Part shown: in pieces, positions 31,605 to 40,576 of the stretch
How positions within the stretch are numbered: position 1 is the first letter of the stretch
Layout of the letters: every line of letters starts with the position of its first letter
Source: JAEUMD01 sp050250815
Lineage (GTDB): Bacteria; Pseudomonadota; Alphaproteobacteria; Rhizobiales; Hyphomicrobiaceae
DNA: 64,000 bases
Assembly (NCBI GenBank): GCA_050250815.1
Contig: JBFWNY010000019.1
Span: forward strand, 6,174-70,173
Reading direction: 5' to 3'
Program-made: the position numbers and the translations under genes
Notes under the pieces: model-generated
Database searches by the model: none
Seen by the model: the letters and a program-made list of their open reading frames with translations, nothing else
What the model was told of the DNA's origin: nothing

Positions 31605-33009
31605 CGGCATCCTGCCGACGCTTTCGACCGGCGCCTTCCGGCTCGCGGCTGCGGGTGTCGCTCTATTTCTCGTCGTGGCCGCGGCGCTCGCCTATGTCGT
31701 GCTGCGCGATACGAGTGCGGCGATCACAGCGGAGGTGACCGCCGGCATCGAAGCCGAGGCGGCGCGTCTTGAGGCGGCCCACCGCGACGGAGGACTGCCC
31801 GGCGCCGAACGCTGGATGCGCGAGGCGCTGAGTGCGCCGGGCAAGGGGCTTTATCACCTGGCTGACGCCAAGGGCCGCACGCTTGCGGGCAACTTTGATG
31901 TCTCGCTGCTGCCGCCGACGCCGCAGGTACGTAGCCTGGTCGTTTCCTATGCGGTGCGCTCTGCCGCCGGTGAACAGGTCGACGTCCGTCAGGGTGTGCT
32001 TCTGCGGCTCGAACTGGGCAGGGACGGCATCGCCTACGTCGGCCGCGACATCGACAGCGCGCGGGAAAGGCTGACACGATTGCGCATGCTGCTGCTGGCT
32101 ACGCTCGTGGCGACCGTCATCGCCGGGTTGGTCGCCGCATTCGCGGCCGGTCGGCACGTGCAGTCGCGCGTCGGAGCGCTGGCTACGACCACCCGACAGA
32201 TCATGGACGGTGAGATCGGCCGCCGCCTTGCACTGTCCGACCGTGGCGACGAGATCGACGGCCTATCGGCAAACATCAATGCCATGCTGGATAGGATCGA
32301 GCTGCTGATGGCGGGTTTGCGCGAGGTGTCCGACAACATTGCCCACGATCTCAAGACGCCACTCAACCGCTTGCGCAACCGCGCCGAGGCGGCGTTGCGT
32401 CAGGACGAGGGTGAAGCACATCGCGAGGGGCTGGAGCGCGTCATCGAGGAGGCGGATGCGCTTATCAAGACGTTCAACGCCTTGCTTCTGATAGCGCGCC
32501 TGGAAGCCGGCGCCGTCGATGAGACGATGCAGAGCGTGGATGCGGCAGCGCTGGTGCGCGACGTTGCAGAGCTCTATCAGCCGGTCGCCGAGGAGGCGGG
32601 CTGCGAACTCGATGTGCGCGTGGGCGGATCGGAGACGATCCTCGCCAATCCGCATCTCGTCAGTCAGGCGATCGCTAATCTCATCGACAACGCGATAAAG
32701 TACTCGACCGCGCATAGGGGGATACCCGATGCCGCCGAGCCGATGCGTATCGCTGTGACTCTGACGTCCGACTCTGACGCCATAGCCATCGCTGTGGCGG
32801 ACAGCGGGCCGGGAATTCCCGAGGCGGACCGGGAGCGCGCTGTCCGGCGGTTCGTGCGCCTCGAGCGCAGCCGCTCCCGCCCGGGTACCGGACTGGGCCT
32901 CAGTCTGGTTGCCGCGGTCGCCCGCCTGCACAGAGGCCGTCTGGCGCTCGAGGATAACGCGCCGGGGTTGCGTGTCGTTCTGACGTTGCCGCGCGTGCAG
33001 GCGCGGTAA
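31588..33009 (+). CDS. Sensor histidine kinase of the degP-glnE region
   Basis: About 473 residues from GTG 31588, overlapping the regulator gene. Two membrane helices (about 14-35 and 163-185) flank a periplasmic sensor of roughly 125 residues. A HAMP linker follows (TRQIMDGEIGRRLALSDRGDEI), then the phosphoacceptor box DNIAHDLKTPLNRLRNRAEAA. The ATPase domain carries NLIDNAIKYS, DSGPGIPE and GTGLGLSLVAAVARLH. All catalytic boxes are intact. It probably forms a pair with the preceding response regulator and may respond to envelope conditions, given the degP neighbour (inference). Confidence 0.92.
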   Translation: MTARSDGILPTLSTGAFRLAAAGVALFLVVAAALAYVVLRDTSAAITAEVTAGIEAEAARLEAAHRDGGLPGAERWMREALSAPGKGLYHLADAKGRTLAGNFDVSLLPPTPQVRSLVVSYAVRSAAGEQVDVRQGVLLRLELGRDGIAYVGRDIDSARERLTRLRMLLLATLVATVIAGLVAAFAAGRHVQSRVGALATTTRQIMDGEIGRRLALSDRGDEIDGLSANINAMLDRIELLMAGLREVSDNIAHDLKTPLNRLRNRAEAALRQDEGEAHREGLERVIEEADALIKTFNALLLIARLEAGAVDETMQSVDAAALVRDVAELYQPVAEEAGCELDVRVGGSETILANPHLVSQAIANLIDNAIKYSTAHRGIPDAAEPMRIAVTLTSDSDAIAIAVADSGPGIPEADRERAVRRFVRLERSRSRPGTGLGLSLVAAVARLHRGRLALEDNAPGLRVVLTLPRVQAR

Positions 33010-33090
33010 GCGGCCTGATTGCCAAGCGCACCCCTGCGTCGCACACTGCTCACGAAAGATGGCGCAGGTTCGCGAATGTAGTGCGGCCGC

Positions 33091-33125
33091 TCCGCAGGGG
33101 GGAATACTCCGCAGGGAGGGGATAC
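33091..33125. repeat. Tandem 17/18-bp repeat in the glnE leader
   Basis: Two adjacent copies start with TCCGCAGGG and end with ATAC, differing by an A insertion and a few bases (33091-33107 and 33108-33125). The second copy supplies the very strong ribosome site AGGGAGGGG that precedes a micro-ORF. Confidence 0.7.
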
Positions 33126-33126
33126 T

Positions 33127-33153
33127 ATGAGGCGGCGCGAGGCCGGTGCATGA
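33127..33153 (+). CDS. Possible leader micro-ORF coupled to glnE
   Basis: An ATG at 33127 lies 5 bases after AGGGAGGGG, a far stronger ribosome site than that of glnE. It encodes MRRREAGA and stops at 33151-33153, overlapping the glnE ATG as ATGA. Ribosomes loaded here could hand over to glnE. It is too short for homology evidence, so real translation is unproven. Confidence 0.35.
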   Translation: MRRREAGA

Positions 33154-36101
33154 GCGCCGCGCAACAAGGTCCAAACGGTGACACGGCACTCGCCGCGCGC
33201 TTGCGTGAGGCGCCGGTTTCATGTTCCGACGATCGCGCGGATGAGCATCTGACAGACGTGCTATCCGTCGCCAACTTGGATGAGCGGGCAGAGCTGGACG
33301 CGTTGCTGGCACACGCACCGGTGCGTGCGCTGATCGGCGGCACGTTCGCGGGCTCGCCTTATCTGCGGGGACTGATGACGCGCGACATTGCGCGTCTGAT
33401 TCGGTTGCTCAGATTCTCACCTGAAGCGCGCTTTCGCGATCTCGTATCGGAGCTGGATGCTGCGGTCGACGCGGCTCAGACGCTGCCCGAGGCAATGCGC
33501 GCGGTCCGCGTGTTCAAGAGCGAGGTTGCGCTGCTGACCGCGCTCGCCGACATCGGCGGAGTGTGGCCGGTGATGACAGTCACGGGCGTATTGACCGCGA
33601 CGGCCGATGCCGCGCTCACGGCAGCCACCCGGTTTCTGTTCCGGCTCGCCGCGGCGAAGGGCGATTGGCTCGACAACACGCATGGGCGGGAAGCCCGGTC
33701 GGGCTACATCGTGCTCGGCATGGGTAAGCACGGGGCAGGCGAACTCAACTACTCGAGCGACATCGATCTCATCGTCTTCTACGATCTGGCGCGCGCGAAG
33801 TTGCGGCCGGGACTGGAGCCGCAGGCCTTCTTCGTGCGCTTGACCCGCGACCTCGTGAAGCTGATGCAGGAGAGGACCGTCGACGGCTACGTGTTCCGCA
33901 CCGACCTACGGCTGCGGCCGGACCCGGGGGCGACACAGATCGCGCTGTCGACCGACGCCGCGCTCCACTACTACGAAAGCTTCGGACAGAACTGGGAACG
34001 TGCCGCTCTCATCAAGGCGCGGGCGGTCGCGGGTGACAAGGAAGCGGGCCGTGCGTTGCTTGAGGAGCTTGCTCCGTTCGTCTGGCGGCGGCATCTGGAT
34101 TTCGCCGCGATCGCCGACATCCACGCGATGAAGCGTCAGATCAACGCGTTTCGCGGGCTGGGCGGAATCGGTGTTGCCGGGCATAACGTCAAGCTCGGCC
34201 GCGGCGGCATCCGCGAGATCGAGTTCTTCACCCAGACGCAGCAGCTTATTGCCGGCGGACGGCAGCGCGAGTTGCGCGTGCGCCAGACCCTCGTTGCGCT
34301 CCAGGAGCTCGCCGAGCGCACTTGGATCAGCGAGACTGTGCGCGCCGATCTGGCGCGCAGCTATCTGTTCCTGCGGCGCATAGAGCACCGCATCCAGATG
34401 GTGGCCGACGAGCAGACGCACTCCCTTCCGGTTCAGACCGATGAACTCGTCCGGTTCGCGCGGTTCGCAGGCTACGGGACCCTGGAAGAGTTCTCGCGCG
34501 ATCTGGTTGCCGAGCTGGAGCGCGTGCAGGGTCACTACGTGGCGCTGTTCGAAGGTATGCCTTCGCTGGCGCCCAGCGGCGCCAACCTTGTGTTTGCCGG
34601 TGGCGACGACGATCCCGATACGGTCTCGGCGCTTCAGGAGATGGGCTTCGGTCAGCCATCGACGGTTATCGAAACGATCCGGGGCTGGCATGCGGGGCGT
34701 TATGCGGCCGTGCGCTCACCGCGCTCCCGGGAGCGGCTCACCGATGTGCAGCCGCAGCTCGTAGCCGCTTTTGCTGAGACCGCAGATCCCGACCGCGCCT
34801 TCGCGAGCTTTGACCGCTTCCTGTCAGAGCTGCCGACCGGGGTGCAGTTGTTCGCCCTGCTCAAGGCGAATCCCGGATTGTTGCGTCTGGTCGCGGACAT
34901 CATGGGGACGGCGCCGCGCCTCGCACACATTCTGTCGCGGCGCCGTCGGCTGCTCGATGCGGTGATCGATCCGAGGACCTTCAGCACACTTCCCGGCGCG
35001 GCCGAACTCGACAAGGTAATCTCCAACGAGCTGGGCGTTGCGACCGACGTGCAGGACGCGCTCGACCGCGCCCGGGTCGTGGGCAGCGAGCAGGCATTCC
35101 TGATCGGCGTGCGTGTGTTGACGGGGTCGATCAATGCCAGTCAGGCGGGAGGTGCCTACGCGCGCCTCGCCGAGCGTCTGGTGCGCGTGCTTCAGGGGTT
35201 CGTGGAGGCAGAGCTGTCGCGTGCGCACGGGCAGGTGCCCGGCGGTGGCGCGGCCGTGCTCGCCATGGGGAAGCTCGGCGGCCGTGAGATGACCGCGTCG
35301 TCGGATCTCGACCTGATCGTCGTCTACGATTTCGACGAGGCGGCACTCCAGTCCGAAGGTCTGCGGCCGCTCGCGCCCAGTCAGTACTATTCACGCCTCA
35401 CGCAGCGGCTCGTTACGGCGCTGTCGGCGCCCACCACGGAAGGGAAGCTCTACGAGGTGGACATGCGCCTCAGGCCATCAGGCCAGAGCGGACCGGTAGC
35501 GACGAGACTTGCCAGCTTCATAGATTATCAGGCCAACGAGGCCTGGACCTGGGAGCACATGGCGTTGACCCGTGCCCGTCTCATCTCGGGACCTCCTGCG
35601 CTGCGATCCAAGGTCGAGGCGGCAATCGCCCATGCGCTGACGCGTCCGCACGACCCGGTGAAACTTGCCCATGACGTTCGCGAGATGCGCGCGCGCATTG
35701 CTGCCGAGAAGGGCACCTCGAACATCTGGGATCTGAAGCAGGTACGCGGTGGCCTTGTCGATCTGGAGTTCATTGCCCAGTTCCTGCAACTGAAGGCGGC
35801 GGCTGAGCATCCTGCCGTGCTCGACCAGAACACGTCAGCGGCGTTTCGCAAGCTCGAAGCGGCCGGCCAGCTCGAAACCGATCACGCACAGGTGCTCGTG
35901 CCCGCCGCCGAGCTGCTTAACAATCTGACCCAGATCCTGCGGCTGTGCCTGGACGGGCCATTCGACCCGCAGACAGCTCCGGCCGGGCTCAAGGAATTGT
36001 TGAATCGCGCAGGTGATGCGCCGACCTTTGCCGTCCTGGAAAAGCGCGTCGCCGAGACGCTTTCTCTCGTGCACGGTTTGTTCGACGCTATCGTTGTCTG
36101 A
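33150..36101 (+). CDS. glnE: Bifunctional glutamine synthetase adenylyltransferase/deadenylase
   Basis: About 983 residues from ATG 33150 (GAGG 7 bases before), the usual GlnE length; an in-frame GTG at 33081 is an alternative. The two nucleotidyltransferase domains are intact. The N-terminal one has GMGKHGAGELNYSSDIDLIVFYD and TDLRLRPDPGAT, the C-terminal one AMGKLGGREMTASSDLDLIVVYDF and DMRLRPSGQSGPVAT. GlnE attaches and removes AMP on glutamine synthetase in response to nitrogen status through PII. It follows the second two-component system as in rhizobia. Confidence 0.96.
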   Translation: MSAAQQGPNGDTALAARLREAPVSCSDDRADEHLTDVLSVANLDERAELDALLAHAPVRALIGGTFAGSPYLRGLMTRDIARLIRLLRFSPEARFRDLVSELDAAVDAAQTLPEAMRAVRVFKSEVALLTALADIGGVWPVMTVTGVLTATADAALTAATRFLFRLAAAKGDWLDNTHGREARSGYIVLGMGKHGAGELNYSSDIDLIVFYDLARAKLRPGLEPQAFFVRLTRDLVKLMQERTVDGYVFRTDLRLRPDPGATQIALSTDAALHYYESFGQNWERAALIKARAVAGDKEAGRALLEELAPFVWRRHLDFAAIADIHAMKRQINAFRGLGGIGVAGHNVKLGRGGIREIEFFTQTQQLIAGGRQRELRVRQTLVALQELAERTWISETVRADLARSYLFLRRIEHRIQMVADEQTHSLPVQTDELVRFARFAGYGTLEEFSRDLVAELERVQGHYVALFEGMPSLAPSGANLVFAGGDDDPDTVSALQEMGFGQPSTVIETIRGWHAGRYAAVRSPRSRERLTDVQPQLVAAFAETADPDRAFASFDRFLSELPTGVQLFALLKANPGLLRLVADIMGTAPRLAHILSRRRRLLDAVIDPRTFSTLPGAAELDKVISNELGVATDVQDALDRARVVGSEQAFLIGVRVLTGSINASQAGGAYARLAERLVRVLQGFVEAELSRAHGQVPGGGAAVLAMGKLGGREMTASSDLDLIVVYDFDEAALQSEGLRPLAPSQYYSRLTQRLVTALSAPTTEGKLYEVDMRLRPSGQSGPVATRLASFIDYQANEAWTWEHMALTRARLISGPPALRSKVEAAIAHALTRPHDPVKLAHDVREMRARIAAEKGTSNIWDLKQVRGGLVDLEFIAQFLQLKAAAEHPAVLDQNTSAAFRKLEAAGQLETDHAQVLVPAAELLNNLTQILRLCLDGPFDPQTAPAGLKELLNRAGDAPTFAVLEKRVAETLSLVHGLFDAIVV

Positions 36102-36219
36102 AATCTGACCTGCGTCATTTAAAGGGGGCCGCGCATCAATGCGACGGATTCCGAACCCATAGGCGTTCCTGATGTGAGCTGGAGGCAAATCCCGAACATC
36201 ACATGGGAGTATGATGATC

Positions 36220-37197
36220 ATGCAACGCAAAGGTTTGGCCATCGGTCTGGCGCTGGCGGCGTCACTGGCGGCGCTGGCCGCCGTCGCGCAGGCGCGCGGC
36301 AATCACAGCGGCGGACATGGTGAAGGCGGCTGGCACGAGGGCGGCCGGCACCACGGCCATATGGGGCATCGCCGCGGCGGCCGTCATGGCGCAATGGGTC
36401 TGTTCCGGCTCGACGCCGATAACGACGGCAGCATCACGATCGACGAGTTCATGGCCCGCCGCGCCGATCGCTTCAAGGCGCTCGACACGGACGACAATGG
36501 CGCGCTCAGCGCTGATGAAATCGTGAAGCCCATGGTCGAGAAGGCCGAGTACCACAAGCGCGTTATGCTCAAGCGTCTCGATAGCGACGGCGACGGCAAG
36601 ATCACCAAGGCCGATTTCGAACAGCGTGCCGCGCAGCGCTTCGCTGAGCGCGATCTCGACGGAGACGGCGTGATCGGCGGGGATGATCTGCCGCCGGGCA
36701 AGCGCTGGCGCGAGCGGGATGCCGATGCCCCCTCAGATGCGGCTCCGGCCGCAGGCGAGCGCACCGAAGCTTCGCCGCCTGCAACGGCCGGCGCACCGTC
36801 GGCGGCGCCTCCAGCCAATGAGGAGGCAGAGATGCGCGGCCCCGGCCACAAGCATCGTCGAGGCTGGCGTCACGGCCGCAACATGTCGCTTGACGGCGTG
36901 AAGGAGCGCGCCGACCGGCGCTTCCAGCAGATGGACCGCAACGGCGACGGCGTCGTTGATGCCGCAGACTTCGATGCGGCGAGCAGTGAGCGCATCGCCT
37001 ACGCCAAGCGCAAGAAGATGCACGTGTTGGATACCGATCGCGACGGCAAGGTTTCGCTTGCCGAGTTCGAGGCAAAGCCGCGGCAGCGGTTTGCGGACAT
37101 GGACCTCGATGGCGATGGCCGCATCACGGCTGCCGATCTGCCGCCCGGCGCCGCCAAGCGCTGGGAGCATCGGCGGGAGCGTCGCGAGCAGCGTTGA
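36220..37197 (+). CDS. Exported EF-hand calcium-binding protein
   Basis: About 325 residues from ATG 36220 (GGGAG 10 bases before; two further in-frame ATGs lie at 36211 and 36214). A signal peptide (LAIGLALAASLAALAAVAQA) is followed by a His/Gly-rich segment (HGEGGWHEGGRHHGH), which could bind metal. At least seven EF-hand loops follow, such as DADNDGSITIDE, DTDDNGALSADE, DSDGDGKITKAD, DLDGDGVIGGDD, DRNGDGVVDAAD, DTDRDGKVSLAE and DLDGDGRITAAD. A Pro/Ala-rich linker near the middle splits them into four and three. It precedes an ECF sigma factor gene; a calcium-sensing or buffering role in the periplasm is inferred. Confidence 0.88.
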   Translation: MQRKGLAIGLALAASLAALAAVAQARGNHSGGHGEGGWHEGGRHHGHMGHRRGGRHGAMGLFRLDADNDGSITIDEFMARRADRFKALDTDDNGALSADEIVKPMVEKAEYHKRVMLKRLDSDGDGKITKADFEQRAAQRFAERDLDGDGVIGGDDLPPGKRWRERDADAPSDAAPAAGERTEASPPATAGAPSAAPPANEEAEMRGPGHKHRRGWRHGRNMSLDGVKERADRRFQQMDRNGDGVVDAADFDAASSERIAYAKRKKMHVLDTDRDGKVSLAEFEAKPRQRFADMDLDGDGRITAADLPPGAAKRWEHRRERREQR

Positions 37198-37205
37198 CAT
37201 GCACC

Positions 37206-37233
37206 GCCGGCCGGGGGGCAGCCTCCGGCCGGC
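37206..37233 (+). terminator. Hairpin between EF-hand and sigma factor genes
   Basis: GCCGGCCGG (37206-37214) pairs with CCGGCCGGC (37225-37233) around a 10-base loop, starting 9 bases after the EF-hand stop. It argues that the sigma gene begins at ATG 37251. It may terminate or attenuate read-through. Confidence 0.55.
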
Positions 37234-37250
37234 ATCAACCGAGCGTCGAG

Positions 37251-37886
37251 ATGTCGAGGACAGGCTTGGCACAAGCGCCGGACAGAACCGTGGGTCCCGG
37301 CCCTGGCGTGGACGACGGTGAGCGCGACAGCGCGCTGATCGCGCGCATGGGCGCGGGCGATACACGGGCGTTCGCCGATCTCGTTGGGCGGCATCTTGGC
37401 GCGGTGCTCTCGGTATCGCGGCGCATGTTGGGCGATGACGCTGAGGCGGAGGACGTGGCGCAGGAGACGATGCTCAAGTTGTGGCGTCTCGCCGACGGGT
37501 TGGCCATAGGACCGGCCGGAGTGCGGCCCTGGCTCCGGCGCGTCGCAGGCAACCTGTGTATCGACCGCATCCGCCGGCGGGCGCAGACCGAGGTTACCGA
37601 CGCGCCGCCCGAGGTGCCGGTCGCGCCGGGCCAGATGAGGGCCCTCGACGATCGGGATAGGGCAGCCCGGGTCGAACAGGCGTTGCAGGCGCTGCCCGAC
37701 CGTCAGCGATTGGCCCTCGTGCTGTTTCACTACGAAGGGCTGTCGCAGATTGAGATCGCCGATCAGATGGGCATTGGAGACGAGGCGGTGGAATCGCTGC
37801 TGGCGCGCGCGCGGCGCAGTTTGCGGCGTTCGCTGGAAACGGATTGGCGCGCCCTGCTGGGCGACCAGGCAGGCGAAGGTGTTTGA
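37251..37886 (+). CDS. ECF-type RNA polymerase sigma factor
   Basis: About 211 residues from ATG 37251; an upstream in-frame TTG at 37194 lies before the hairpin. Region 2 is ALIARMGAGDTRAFADLVGRHLG through LGDDAEAEDVAQETMLKLWRLA. Region 4 is ALQALPDRQRLALVLFHYEGLSQIEIADQMGIGDEAVESLLARARRSL. There is no region 1 or 3, so it belongs to the ECF group. The adjacent membrane protein and metal-sensor-like protein suggest control by an anti-sigma complex, as in CnrYXH systems (inference). Confidence 0.92.
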   Translation: MSRTGLAQAPDRTVGPGPGVDDGERDSALIARMGAGDTRAFADLVGRHLGAVLSVSRRMLGDDAEAEDVAQETMLKLWRLADGLAIGPAGVRPWLRRVAGNLCIDRIRRRAQTEVTDAPPEVPVAPGQMRALDDRDRAARVEQALQALPDRQRLALVLFHYEGLSQIEIADQMGIGDEAVESLLARARRSLRRSLETDWRALLGDQAGEGV

Positions 37887-37952
37887 GATAGCTGAGGCGT
37901 CGCCGCCATCCGAACGGCGGATGACACGTAGGCACGACGACGGAACGACACG

Positions 37953-38546
37953 ATGACCAAGACCGGCAAAGACCAGTTCGACGATGCGGCACGGGATGGG
38001 CTTGCCCACGTGCTCGAGGTTCACGGCGCGGATCGCGACCGGTGGCCAGCTTCCGAGCGCCTGCGGCTTGCGCCAGTTCTTGCCGCGAGTGGCGAGGCGC
38101 GCAGAATGGTGAGCGAGGCTGCTGCGCTCGAGCGTCTGCTCGATCTTGCCCCGCGGATCGACGAGGTACGCGCAGCGCGGCTTGCACGGGACATCGTCGC
38201 GCGCGCCGAGGCCGATGAACCGCGGGATGACATGCATCGTGGCCTCACCTATTCCGGGCCTATACGCAGTGCCCCCCACGGGCGGGCGCGCGGCCGCGTA
38301 GCGACCAGGCGACCAGGAGCGCTGCGGCATCCCGTGCCTGCCGCCGCCTCCGTCTTGCGCTTGCCGGCGGCCGCGATGCTGGCAGCCTCGCTGGTGCTTG
38401 GGGCATTCATCGGCGCGAACATGTCCTGGACCGCGGAACCGCAGGAGATTGCTGGCGTGGCCGACACGATGCTTGAAGCGGGTGACAATCCCTTGCTGCT
38501 CGACGACGAGCTTCTGGACGTGGCCGCAGAGGAGGCCGTGCTGTGA
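37953..38546 (+). CDS. Single-pass membrane protein, candidate anti-sigma factor
   Basis: A 197-residue protein. The N-terminal half is cytoplasmic and helical (HVLEVHGADRDRWPASERLRLAPVLAASGEARRMVSEAAALERLLD). A single membrane helix at about 148-167 (AAAMLAASLVLGAFIGANMSW) is followed by a short acidic periplasmic tail. Topology and position right after an ECF sigma gene suggest an anti-sigma factor; no zinc-binding HxxxCxxC motif is present. It overlaps the next gene by four bases (GTGA). No firm family was recognised. Confidence 0.75.
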   Translation: MTKTGKDQFDDAARDGLAHVLEVHGADRDRWPASERLRLAPVLAASGEARRMVSEAAALERLLDLAPRIDEVRAARLARDIVARAEADEPRDDMHRGLTYSGPIRSAPHGRARGRVATRRPGALRHPVPAAASVLRLPAAAMLAASLVLGAFIGANMSWTAEPQEIAGVADTMLEAGDNPLLLDDELLDVAAEEAVL

Positions 38547-39025
38547 GCAAAACCACTGGAGGCACTGAGCGCCCGGGTCGCTGGCTTTGGATCGTCCTGA
38601 TCGCCTCGCTGATGGCGAACATGGTCGTCTTCGGCGCCATCGCCGGCCGCTACTGGTCCCACGGCCACTTCGGTCGCGATCACGGCCGCTGGGAGCGCCA
38701 GGGTTTCCTCGACAAGATTGCCGAGCCACGGCGCAACGAACTGCGCCAGATGCTGACCGCGGACCGCGAGAGCCTCCAGCCGCTGCGCGATGAGGTGCGT
38801 AAGCTGCGTGCGGAGGCGCGCGAGGCGATGTCACGCGAGCCGTTCGACGGTACGGCCATCCGCGGCGCGATCGACAAGGTTACCGCTGCGCGCGCGCGTG
38901 TGCGGGCGCAAATGATCGACGACCTCGTCGAGGTCATGGGCAAGATGACGCCCGAGGAACGGCGCGTCTTCAACGAGCACCGCAAGTCTCGGCGTGATCG
39001 TGGTAAACGTCGCGACGACGACTGA
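38543..39025 (+). CDS. Periplasmic heavy-metal sensor-like protein (CnrX/CpxP/Spy type)
   Basis: A 160-residue membrane-anchored protein from GTG 38543. A membrane helix (about 11-33, WIVLIASLMANMVVFGAIAG) is followed by a His-rich stretch (HGHFGRDHGRW) and long charged helices. The LRQMLTADRESLQPLRDEVRKLRAEAREAM block and TAARARVRAQMIDDLVEVMGKMTPEERRVF are the layout of periplasmic heavy-metal resistance/CpxP-like proteins. It is coupled to the candidate anti-sigma gene, so it may transmit a periplasmic signal to the sigma factor (inference). Confidence 0.82.
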   Translation: MSKTTGGTERPGRWLWIVLIASLMANMVVFGAIAGRYWSHGHFGRDHGRWERQGFLDKIAEPRRNELRQMLTADRESLQPLRDEVRKLRAEAREAMSREPFDGTAIRGAIDKVTAARARVRAQMIDDLVEVMGKMTPEERRVFNEHRKSRRDRGKRRDDD

Positions 39026-39031
39026 TACAAC

Positions 39032-39058
39032 CGGCCAAGCGCCAGCGGCGCTTGGCCG
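39032..39058 (+). terminator. Perfect hairpin ending the sigma-factor operon
   Basis: CGGCCAAGCGC (39032-39042) pairs perfectly with GCGCTTGGCCG (39048-39058) around the 5-base loop CAGCG. It starts 7 bases after the metal-sensor-like stop. No T-tract follows. Confidence 0.7.
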
Positions 39059-39176
39059 CGGTATCGACTTCAGTTCGATGGCCGCAGTCCTTCGCCTTCT
39101 CTTTCCCGACTTGTCGGCATGCGCCAGCCTGTCCTAAGGATGCCCGGACACGAAGCAGCGCGGCGGACAGATGGGC

Positions 39177-40553
39177 ATGGCCGAGACCTACGACCTCTTC
39201 GTCATCGGCGGTGGATCCGGCGGTGTGAGGGCAGCGCGGATTGCGTCCAGCCACGGCGCTCGTGTGGCGCTGGCCGAGGCGGATCGGTTCGGCGGCACGT
39301 GCGTCATAAGGGGCTGCGTGCCAAAAAAGCTGCTGGTTTACGCCAGTCGGTTTGCCGACGACTTTGCCGATGCACCGGGGTTCGGCTGGCAGGTGGGCGC
39401 GACGTCCTTCGACTGGGCCGCGCTCATCGCCGCCAAGGATCGGGAGATCGGGCGGCTGGAGGGGCTCTATCGAAGCACGCTGCAGAACGCCAGTGTCACG
39501 GTATTCGCCGAGCGGGCCGAGATCACGGGCGCGAACCGCGTCAAGCTGGCATCGGGTCGTGAGGTCGAAGCAGCAAAAATACTGATCGCGACAGGTGGAC
39601 GCCCCTTTGTCGATGCTACGGTGGCCGGGCGCGAGCATGCGATCACGTCGGACGAAGCCTTTCATCTCACGGAGATGCCACGACGCGTCGTCGTCGTCGG
39701 TGGCGGCTACATAGCGCTCGAGTTTGCCGGCATCTTCGCCGGGCTCGGCGCGGAAACGACGGTCGTCTATCGCGGCGACAAGGTGCTGCGCGGCTTCGAC
39801 GAGGACCTGCGCGACGGACTGACCGAGGCCTACGGCAAGCGCGGCATCCGTATTCTCACCAACGACAATGTCGCGCGTATCGAGAAGACAGCCTCCGGGC
39901 TTGTCGCCACCCTGGAGAGCGGTGAGAGCATTGCCGCCGATCAGGTGATGATGGCGACGGGGCGGCGGCCCAACGTCGCCGGGCTCGGGCTGGCGGGACT
40001 GGGTATCGCCTGCGGCTGGAACGGCCACGTTGTAGTCGACGACGAGTTCCGCACGAACGTTGCGAGCATCTTCGCCGTCGGAGACGTCACCGACCGGCCA
40101 GCATTGACGCCGGTGGCGATCCGCGACGGTCATGCCTTCGCCGACCGCGAGTTCGGCGGCATGATGCGCGACATCGACTACGAGATGCTGCCGACGGCGG
40201 TGTTCTCGACGCCCGAGATCGGCACCGTGGGCCTGCCGGAGCACCTGGCGGAGGAACGCTGCAATTCCCTCGACGTCTACGTCGCTCGATTCCGGCCGAT
40301 GCGCGCGACGCTCGCCGGGCGCGACGAGCGCACACTCATGAAGCTCATCGTCGATGGCGGCAGCGGCCGGGTGCTCGGCTGTCACGTGCTGGGACCCGAT
40401 GCGGCCGAGATCGTGCAGATGGCGGCCATTGCCATGCGCATGGGCGCGACGAAAGCCGATTTCGACCGTACGATCGCCCTGCATCCGAGTGCCGCGGAGG
40501 AACTCGTGACCATGCGAGCGAAGCGTCCCGCGGCCAAGTCCGCGGCGCAGTAG
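39177..40553 (+). CDS. gor: Glutathione-disulfide reductase
   Basis: A 458-residue FAD-dependent oxidoreductase (ATG 39177; ATG 39171 is two codons upstream). FAD binding is shown by YDLFVIGGGSGGVRAARIA. The redox-active disulfide is in GGTCVIRGCVPKKLL. The NADPH-binding site is RVVVVGGGYIALEFAGIFAGLG. The second FAD motif is IFAVGDVTDRPALTPVAIRDG, and the C-terminal dimer interface has LGCHVLGPDAAEIVQ and HPSAAEEL with the catalytic His-Glu pair. It keeps glutathione reduced. It is followed by the SDR gene after 23 bases. Confidence 0.94.
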   Translation: MAETYDLFVIGGGSGGVRAARIASSHGARVALAEADRFGGTCVIRGCVPKKLLVYASRFADDFADAPGFGWQVGATSFDWAALIAAKDREIGRLEGLYRSTLQNASVTVFAERAEITGANRVKLASGREVEAAKILIATGGRPFVDATVAGREHAITSDEAFHLTEMPRRVVVVGGGYIALEFAGIFAGLGAETTVVYRGDKVLRGFDEDLRDGLTEAYGKRGIRILTNDNVARIEKTASGLVATLESGESIAADQVMMATGRRPNVAGLGLAGLGIACGWNGHVVVDDEFRTNVASIFAVGDVTDRPALTPVAIRDGHAFADREFGGMMRDIDYEMLPTAVFSTPEIGTVGLPEHLAEERCNSLDVYVARFRPMRATLAGRDERTLMKLIVDGGSGRVLGCHVLGPDAAEIVQMAAIAMRMGATKADFDRTIALHPSAAEELVTMRAKRPAAKSAAQ

Positions 40554-40576
40554 TGGGCAGCCCCGGGGGAGATACG

